DNA of 64,000 nucleotides from Rhizobium freirei PRF 81 (GTDB lineage Bacteria > Pseudomonadota > Alphaproteobacteria > Rhizobiales > Rhizobiaceae): assembly GCF_000359745.1 (NCBI RefSeq), contig NZ_AQHN01000072.1, positions 221,368-285,367 on the forward strand, read 5' to 3'. Both the position numbers and the translations under genes were made by a program. The notes beneath the pieces were generated by a model that saw nothing but the letters and a program-made list of their open reading frames with translations, did not search any database and had not been told where the DNA came from. The number at the start of each line of letters is the position of its first letter. Position 1 is the first letter of the stretch. This document shows, piece by piece, positions 58,636-64,000 of this stretch.

Positions 58636-58642
58636 GTGTTTT

Positions 58643-59383
58643 TTATTCGGGCATCCGGTAGTCGACGAGCTTGTTTTCGCGCACGACGAACAGCTTGCCG
58701 GTTTCGGTGACGTCGGGGCCGACGAGCGGCAGGATCGCCTGGGCGACCTCACGCGGATGCGGCAGCGTGTCCGGATCTTCGCCGGGCATGGCCTGGGCGC
58801 GCATGGCCGTGCGCGTGGCACCCGGATCGACGCTGGTGATGCGCAGTGGCGTGCTCTGCGTCTCCCCGGCCCAGGTGCGGGCCATCGCCTCGACGGCAGC
58901 CTTGGACGCGGAATAGGGACCCCAGAAAGGCCGGCAGCGATGCGCAGCGGCAGATGAAAGAATGACGGCGCGTCCCGCATCGGAGCGCATCAGCAGCGGC
59001 TCGACCGAACGGATCAGCCGCCAGGTAGCGGTGACATTGATGGTCATCACCTTTTCGAACACCTTGGCCTCGACATGGCCGATCGGTGAGATCACGCCGA
59101 GGACGCCGGCATTGGCGACGAGGATGTCGAGCTTGCCCCAGCGTTCGAAGATCGAGCCGCCGAGCGCATCGATGGCGTTCATGTCGGCAAGGTCGAAGGG
59201 AACGAGCGTCGCCGAACCACCGGCGGCCTTGATGGCATCGTCCAATTCCTCAAGCCCGCCGACCGTGCGGGCGCAGGCGATCACATGCGCGCCGGCCTTG
59301 GCCAGCTCCAGTGCCGTAAAATAACCGATGCCGCGCGATGCGCCCGTGACGAGGGCGATCTTGTCCTTGAGATTGACGCTCAT
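58643..59383 (-). CDS. Short-chain dehydrogenase/reductase
   Basis: A 246-residue classical SDR. The cofactor motif is TGASRGIG, then DILVANAG, the catalytic serine in AVILSSAAAH, and YSASK with the tyrosine and lysine. C-terminal RMPE end. NAD(P) preference is not decided by sequence alone. It probably reduces or oxidises a small carbonyl. In rhizobia this gene commonly follows purF, as it does here, 67 bases later. Confidence 0.88.
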   Translation of the reverse strand: MSVNLKDKIALVTGASRGIGYFTALELAKAGAHVIACARTVGGLEELDDAIKAAGGSATLVPFDLADMNAIDALGGSIFERWGKLDILVANAGVLGVISPIGHVEAKVFEKVMTINVTATWRLIRSVEPLLMRSDAGRAVILSSAAAHRCRPFWGPYSASKAAVEAMARTWAGETQSTPLRITSVDPGATRTAMRAQAMPGEDPDTLPHPREVAQAILPLVGPDVTETGKLFVVRENKLVDYRMPE

Positions 59384-59450
59384 GCTGTCTTGATCCGAAT
59401 GCGTGGGAAAGAGAAAGGGGCACGCCAGCCCCTGTCAATCGTGACCGGGC

Positions 59451-60935
59451 TCAGCCGTTGCTGGCGAGAACGGAAAGCTTGCGCACGTTGCTGGTGCTTT
59501 CCTTGTCGAGCAGGCGCGTCGGATAGTCGCCGGTGAAATAGTGATCGGTAAACTGCGGCTGCGCATTATCGCGCGGCTCGCCGCCGACAGCCCTGTAGAG
59601 CCCGTCGATCGACAGGAACTCGAGGGAATCGGCGCCGATGAAATCGCACATGGCCTTCAGGCTGCTGTACTGGTTGGCGAGCAGCTTGTCGGCATCCGGC
59701 GTGTCGATGCCGTAGAAATCCGGGTGGAAGATCATCGGGCTGGCGACGCGGATATGCACTTCGCTGGCGCCGGCATCGCGGATCATCTGCACGATCTTCA
59801 CCGAGGTCGTGCCGCGGACGATGGAATCGTCGACCAGTACGACGCGCTTGCCCTCTATGATGGCCCTGTTGGCGGAATGCTTGAGTTTCACGCCGAAGGC
59901 GCGGATTTGCTGCGTCGGCTCGATGAAGGTACGGCCGACATAGTGGTTGCGGATGATGCCGAGTTCGAACGGAATGCCGCTTGCCTGGGCATAGCCGATG
60001 GCGGCAGGCGTGCCGCCGTCCGGCACCGGCACGACAACGTCGGCGGCGACAGGCGCTTCCTTGGCAAGGTTGATACCCATATTCTTGCGGGCGGCGTAGA
60101 CGTTGCGGCCGCCGACGACGGAATCGGGACGGGCGAAATAGACATATTCGAACAGGCAGAGGCGCTCCGGCTGGGAAACCTCCGGCTTGCGCTCGTCGAC
60201 GGTGATCGAACCGTCCGGCTGGATCTCGCAGATAATGACCTCGCCGTTTTCGACGTCGCGGACATATTTCGCGCCGATGATGTCGAGAGCACAGGTCTCT
60301 GAGCAGAAGATCGGCTTGCCGTCGAGCTCGCCCATGACCAGCGGCCGGATGCCGATCGGGTCGCGCGCGGCGATCAGCTTCGTACGCGTCATGGCGAGCA
60401 TCGAATAGCCGCCCTCCATCTGCCTGATGGCATCGATGAAGCGGTCGGAGGAGGAGGCTTGCTTGGAGCGGGCGATGAGATGCAGGACGACCTCGGTATC
60501 CGAGGTCGACTGACAGATGGCGCCGTCGGCGATCAGCTGCCGGCGCATGGTCAGGCCGTTGGTGAAATTGCCGTTGTGAGCAATCGCGATGCCACCGACT
60601 TCCAGTTCGGCAAACAGCGGCTGAACGTTGCGAAGAATGGTTTCGCCCGTCGTGGAATAGCGTACATGGCCGATCGAGCGGTCGCCGGGCAGACGGGCGA
60701 GGGTGGCCGGATCGGTATAATGATCGCCGACGAGACCCATGCGCCGTTCGGAATGGAAGCGCTGACCATCGAAGCAGACGATGCCGGCCGCCTCCTGGCC
60801 GCGATGCTGCAGGGCGTGCAGACCGAGGGCCGTCAGCGTCGCCGCATCGGGGTGTCCCAGAATGCCGAAGACGCCGCATTCTTCGTGTAGAGTATCGCCG
60901 TCGATATCATTCTCGATGGAGAGGGAACGGTTCAT
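59451..60935 (-). CDS. purF: Amidophosphoribosyltransferase PurF
   Basis: A 494-residue enzyme for the first step of purine synthesis, forming phosphoribosylamine from PRPP and glutamine. After a short propeptide (about 18 residues), the N-terminal nucleophile cysteine is in EECGVFGILGHPDA, followed by LQHRGQEAAGI. The PRPP-binding motif is VVLVDDSIVRGTT. It follows cvpA as in many bacteria and precedes the short-chain dehydrogenase. Confidence 0.96.
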   Translation of the reverse strand: MNRSLSIENDIDGDTLHEECGVFGILGHPDAATLTALGLHALQHRGQEAAGIVCFDGQRFHSERRMGLVGDHYTDPATLARLPGDRSIGHVRYSTTGETILRNVQPLFAELEVGGIAIAHNGNFTNGLTMRRQLIADGAICQSTSDTEVVLHLIARSKQASSSDRFIDAIRQMEGGYSMLAMTRTKLIAARDPIGIRPLVMGELDGKPIFCSETCALDIIGAKYVRDVENGEVIICEIQPDGSITVDERKPEVSQPERLCLFEYVYFARPDSVVGGRNVYAARKNMGINLAKEAPVAADVVVPVPDGGTPAAIGYAQASGIPFELGIIRNHYVGRTFIEPTQQIRAFGVKLKHSANRAIIEGKRVVLVDDSIVRGTTSVKIVQMIRDAGASEVHIRVASPMIFHPDFYGIDTPDADKLLANQYSSLKAMCDFIGADSLEFLSIDGLYRAVGGEPRDNAQPQFTDHYFTGDYPTRLLDKESTSNVRKLSVLASNG

Positions 60936-61098
60936 GGCTGCTGGCCTTTGCTCTCAACGTGGGCGGATCGGGCGGCGTCACGGGTGACCATTAAAATAAC
61001 TGAAAATCCGGCCGGAAAAAATATCGGGCCGGATCTTTCAGTGTCACACCGCTCAAATGGCGATTCTCGGGCGGCAGGTCAAGCCTGTAAACGCACCG

Positions 61099-61719
61099 TC
61101 AATTGTTTGTCTGCGGCGCCGGCGCATCATCCGACGGCGCAGCATCGTTCGGAGCGGCATTGTCGCCACCTGCCTGCGGCTGCGCATGCTGCTGGTTCGG
61201 CGCGATCTTGTTGAGGATCTCCGGCGGCAGCATTGCCTGCACGTTTTCAGGAAGCGCCGACTTCAGCTTTTCCACCATCGAATCGAGGAAGGGCTTCGAC
61301 TTGGCGTTGTTGACCCAGTCCGGCCGGGCCGCGGGCGCCACGAGCCAGTTCCAGAAAGCGACCACGACAACCATCAGCAGCAGGCCACGCGCCGCGCCGA
61401 ACAGGAAGCCGAGCGTCCTGTCGAGCGCGCCGATACGGCTGTCGATGATGAAATCGGCAATCCGGATGGTGATGAAGGAAATGATGATCAGCGCCAGAAG
61501 GAAGATGACACCGGCCGAAGCGATCGTCGCGATCTTGGTGTCGGCCTTGTATTGCAGGGCATAGGGAAGAAGCAGGGGATAGAGATAGTAAGCAGCGACG
61601 GCCGAGCCGCCCCAGCTGACGATCGAGAGAATTTCGCGGGAAAAGCCGCGAACCATGGCCAGAACGGCGGAAAACAGAAGAACGCCGATAACAATACCGT
61701 CGAAAATCGTAATGGGCAT
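61099..61719 (-). CDS. cvpA: CvpA-family membrane protein
   Basis: A 206-residue membrane protein with about four hydrophobic segments (TIFDGIVIGVLLFSAVLAMV; FLLALIIISFITIRIADFI; LLLMVVVVAFWNWLV) and a polar C-terminal tail rich in A, P, D and N that ends PAPQTNN. CvpA is linked to colicin V production and envelope functions. It lies 163 bases upstream of purF, the usual order. Confidence 0.9.
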   Translation of the reverse strand: MPITIFDGIVIGVLLFSAVLAMVRGFSREILSIVSWGGSAVAAYYLYPLLLPYALQYKADTKIATIASAGVIFLLALIIISFITIRIADFIIDSRIGALDRTLGFLFGAARGLLLMVVVVAFWNWLVAPAARPDWVNNAKSKPFLDSMVEKLKSALPENVQAMLPPEILNKIAPNQQHAQPQAGGDNAAPNDAAPSDDAPAPQTNN

Positions 61720-61809
61720 GTATAATCCACTTCAAGACTTGCCGCGCCATGTGGCGGGCATCGGCCTCAGTATGAGCCTCTTCTACGTCAAGGACGGCTG
61801 AAGTAAGGC

Positions 61810-63213
61810 TCAGTCTTCATCTTCCGCACGCTTGAGCGCGCCCTTCGATCCGGCTATGCGCGCCACCAAATCCGGCAGGCTTTCGATCTCGCTCCAGCGT
61901 CCGCCATTGACCTTCGGCAGGTCGGCGGAAGCGGCAGGCAGAAGGGCCGCGGAAAATCCCAGCTTCTCGGCTTCCTTGAGACGCTGGCCGGTGTGCGCAA
62001 CCGGCCGGACGGCGCCCGACAGGCTGACTTCGCCGAAATAGACGCAATCGGCGGGAAGGGCAAGACCGGCCAAAGAGGAAACCAGTGCAGAGGCGACGGC
62101 GAGGTCAGCAGCCGGCTCGGAAATGCGGTAGCCGCCTGCGACATTAAGGTAGACATCGTGCTGGCCGAGGCGAACGCCGCAATGCGCTTCGAGCACCGCG
62201 AGAATCATTGACAGCCGTGCCGAATCCCAGCCGACGACCGCACGACGCGGCGTGCCGAGCGATGTCGCCGCGACCAATGCCTGCACTTCGACCAACACCG
62301 GCCGCGTCCCTTCCATACCGGCAAAGACGGCAGCGCCCGGCGATTTGGAGTTGCGTTCGCCGAGGAAAAGCTCCGACGGATTGGGCACGTCGCGCAGGCC
62401 CTTGTCGGACATTTCGAAGACGCCGATTTCATCGGTCGGACCGAAACGATTCTTCACCGTGCGCAGGATGCGATAGTGATGGCCGCGATCGCCTTCGAAA
62501 TAGAGGACTGCGTCGACCATGTGCTCGACGACGCGCGGACCGGCGATCTGGCCATCCTTGGTGACGTGGCCGACCAGCACCATCGCCGAGCCGGTCTGCT
62601 TGGCAAAGCGGATCATCGCCTGCACGCCGGTGCGCACCTGCGTGACCGTGCCGGGCGCGGATTCGGCCAATTCGCTCCAAAGCGTCTGAATGGAATCGAT
62701 GATGACGAGGTCCGGCCTCTTGCCCTCGGCAAGCGTCGCCAGGATGTCTTCGACATTGGTTTCTGCGGCCAGCATCACGTCCGTATCGGCCGCCTGCAGC
62801 CGCTGCGCGCGCAAGCGAACCTGCGCCACGGCCTCTTCGCCGGAGACATAGACGATCTTGTGCCCGTGGCGGGCAAGCGCCGCCGCGGCCTGCATCAGCA
62901 GTGTCGACTTGCCGATGCCCGGATCGCCGCCGACGAGAACGGCCGAGCCGCGCACGAAGCCGCCGCCTGTGGCGCGGTCGAGCTCGGAGATGCCGGTATG
63001 GATGCGCGGCGCCTCCTCGATCTCGCCCGAAAGCGAGGTCAGCGTTACGGGCTTGCCCTTCCTCGGCGTCCTGGCTGGGCCGCCGCCGATCCCGCCCATG
63101 GGATCTTCCTCGACGATAGTGTTCCATGCGCCGCAGCTGTCGCACTTGCCCGCCCAGCGGTTGTGGACCGTGCCGCAGTTCTGGCAGATGAATTGTGTAC
63201 GGGCCTTAGCCAT
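61810..63213 (-). CDS. radA: DNA repair protein RadA
   Basis: A 467-residue RecA-related protein used in recombination-branch processing. An N-terminal zinc finger (FICQNCGTVHNRWAGKCDSCG) leads to the ATPase with Walker A GGDPGIGKST and Walker B LVIIDSIQTLW, the RadA-specific KNRFG motif in TVKNRFGPTDEIG, and a C-terminal Lon-protease-like domain (LNVAGGYRISEPAADLAVASALVSS). It is transcribed with cvpA, 90 bases ahead. Confidence 0.96.
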   Translation of the reverse strand: MAKARTQFICQNCGTVHNRWAGKCDSCGAWNTIVEEDPMGGIGGGPARTPRKGKPVTLTSLSGEIEEAPRIHTGISELDRATGGGFVRGSAVLVGGDPGIGKSTLLMQAAAALARHGHKIVYVSGEEAVAQVRLRAQRLQAADTDVMLAAETNVEDILATLAEGKRPDLVIIDSIQTLWSELAESAPGTVTQVRTGVQAMIRFAKQTGSAMVLVGHVTKDGQIAGPRVVEHMVDAVLYFEGDRGHHYRILRTVKNRFGPTDEIGVFEMSDKGLRDVPNPSELFLGERNSKSPGAAVFAGMEGTRPVLVEVQALVAATSLGTPRRAVVGWDSARLSMILAVLEAHCGVRLGQHDVYLNVAGGYRISEPAADLAVASALVSSLAGLALPADCVYFGEVSLSGAVRPVAHTGQRLKEAEKLGFSAALLPAASADLPKVNGGRWSEIESLPDLVARIAGSKGALKRAEDED

Positions 63214-63368
63214 CGAGTGCTGTTCTCAAAGTTCAATTGCTCCGTTTTTTCGCAGCGAATCGCTTGGGCAGTCAGATAATGTCTTTCGCGGCCTATCAAA
63301 ACTAATGATTTCCGTATCAACGGCGATCGTGCCAACCTTTATGCCGGCCTTTTTATGGACGAAGACTG

Positions 63369-64000
63369 ATGTTCGACTATTCGCTTGCCCACTGGATCGC
63401 TTTTCTGACCGCCGCGACGCTGCTCAATCTGTCGCCAGGGCCGGACATCGCCTTCATTCTCGGCCACACGATCAGAAGCGGCATGCGCTCCGGTTTTGCG
63501 GCTCTGTTCGGGATCTGGAGCGGCGCGTGTCTGCATGTGCTGATGGCGGCTGCTGGCCTGTCGGCGATCCTGGCCGCCTCGGCGCTCGCCTTCTCGACGG
63601 TCAAGTGGGTCGGTGCCGCCTATCTCATCTGGCTCGGCATACAGGCGCTGCGCTCAAAGGGTGAGGGGGCCTGGATCAAGGAGACCGGCAAGGCCCAGTC
63701 GTGGGGCCGCATCTACCGGCAAGGCATCATGGTCTCGCTGCTCAACCCGAAGGTCGCGATCTTTTTTCTCGCCTTCCTGCCGCAATTCGTCGTCGAGGGC
63801 GCCGGGCCGGTCTGGGCGCAGCTATTGCTGCACGGCAGCCTGATCATCGTCGTAGCCGCCTTCATCGAGCCGCCGCTCATCCTGCTCGGCGGCCGTCTGA
63901 CGGAAGCTCTCAGGCGCAACCGCAGCCTCGGACTATGGCTGGATCGCGGTCTCGGTACGCTGTTCGTGGCTCTTGGAGTCCGGCTGGCGATCAGCGCGCG
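63369..64000 (+). CDS. LysE-family exporter (partial, cut by window edge)
   Basis: The first 210 residues of a LysE/RhtB-type amino-acid exporter that runs off the right edge. It begins MFDYSLAHWIAFLTAATLLNLSPGPDIAFIL, with the family's NLSPGPD motif, and continues GFAALFGIWSGACLHVLMAAAGLSAIL, FSTVKWVGAAYLIWLGIQAL and QGIMVSLLNPKVAIFFLAFLPQF. About six membrane segments are expected. It diverges from radA. The family exports amino acids such as homoserine, threonine or lysine; the substrate here is unknown. Confidence 0.9.
   Translation, partial: MFDYSLAHWIAFLTAATLLNLSPGPDIAFILGHTIRSGMRSGFAALFGIWSGACLHVLMAAAGLSAILAASALAFSTVKWVGAAYLIWLGIQALRSKGEGAWIKETGKAQSWGRIYRQGIMVSLLNPKVAIFFLAFLPQFVVEGAGPVWAQLLLHGSLIIVVAAFIEPPLILLGGRLTEALRRNRSLGLWLDRGLGTLFVALGVRLAISA

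Overview
The window looks like chromosomal DNA of a Rhizobiaceae alphaproteobacterium (Rhizobium/Agrobacterium group). The basis is high G+C with codon use to match, an iolRCDEB inositol locus with a divergent dehydrogenase, RopA-type porins, a psd-pssA phospholipid operon, a single bifunctional rsh gene next to rpoZ, and several families of rhizobial-type intergenic palindromes. These assignments come from reading the sequence; no database search was possible.

Layout. 1-7854: myo-inositol catabolism (iolB partial, iolE, iolD, an iolC-aldolase fusion, the RpiR-type regulator iolR, and a divergent Gfo/Idh/MocA dehydrogenase) with two perfect GGAA-N6-TTCC operator candidates. 8056-13021: ferredoxin-reductase-like flavoprotein, tRNA-Ser(GCT), and two tandem RopA porins, each with a strong terminator. 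13148-17892: alpha/beta hydrolase, soluble lytic transglycosylase, dapA, smpB. 18021-28081: NYN-domain protein, then the housekeeping run rpoZ, rsh, a 49-residue DUF3563 protein, a DUF2062 membrane protein, acpS, lepB, rnc, era, a decayed Crp/Fnr pseudogene, a stand-alone receiver protein and recO. 28155-36628 (all minus): peroxiredoxin-like protein, a 1081-residue zinc-ribbon/cyclase/ATPase/TPR protein, MOSC protein, HD hydrolase, and a 923-residue DUF2339 membrane protein.

36923-38718: a small cassette of two related EF-hand proteins flanking a periplasmic Cu/Zn superoxide dismutase. The EF-hand genes share a C-terminal TYGQYD motif and a palindromic GTTAAT/ATTAAC element about 110 bases upstream; the second gene carries a frameshift. 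38780-44539: ygfZ, HD hydrolase and phosphatase genes joined by 4-base overlaps; three hypothetical exported or acidic proteins; a NUDIX hydrolase; YnfA; an SRAP protein; and a 47-residue basic protein. 44866-53648: pssA and psd with a composite palindrome between them, class A acid phosphatase, Atm1-type ABC exporter, a LysM protein with duplicated modules, a LOG-type phosphoribohydrolase, and RarD. 53766-64000: citramalate synthase, two GFA-family proteins behind a DUF559 protein, cysS, a short-chain dehydrogenase, purF, cvpA, radA, and the start of a LysE-family exporter.

Most genes are core metabolism or information processing. I see no prophage, insertion sequence, CRISPR array or integron. 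The best leads for something undescribed are the EF-hand/SodC cassette with its shared upstream element and other CtrA-like TTAA-N7-TTAA boxes, the near-perfect 50-bp inverted repeat that covers the leader of the DUF559 gene, a four-tract G-quadruplex motif between smpB and the NYN gene, and two copies of a 100-base intergenic repeat.
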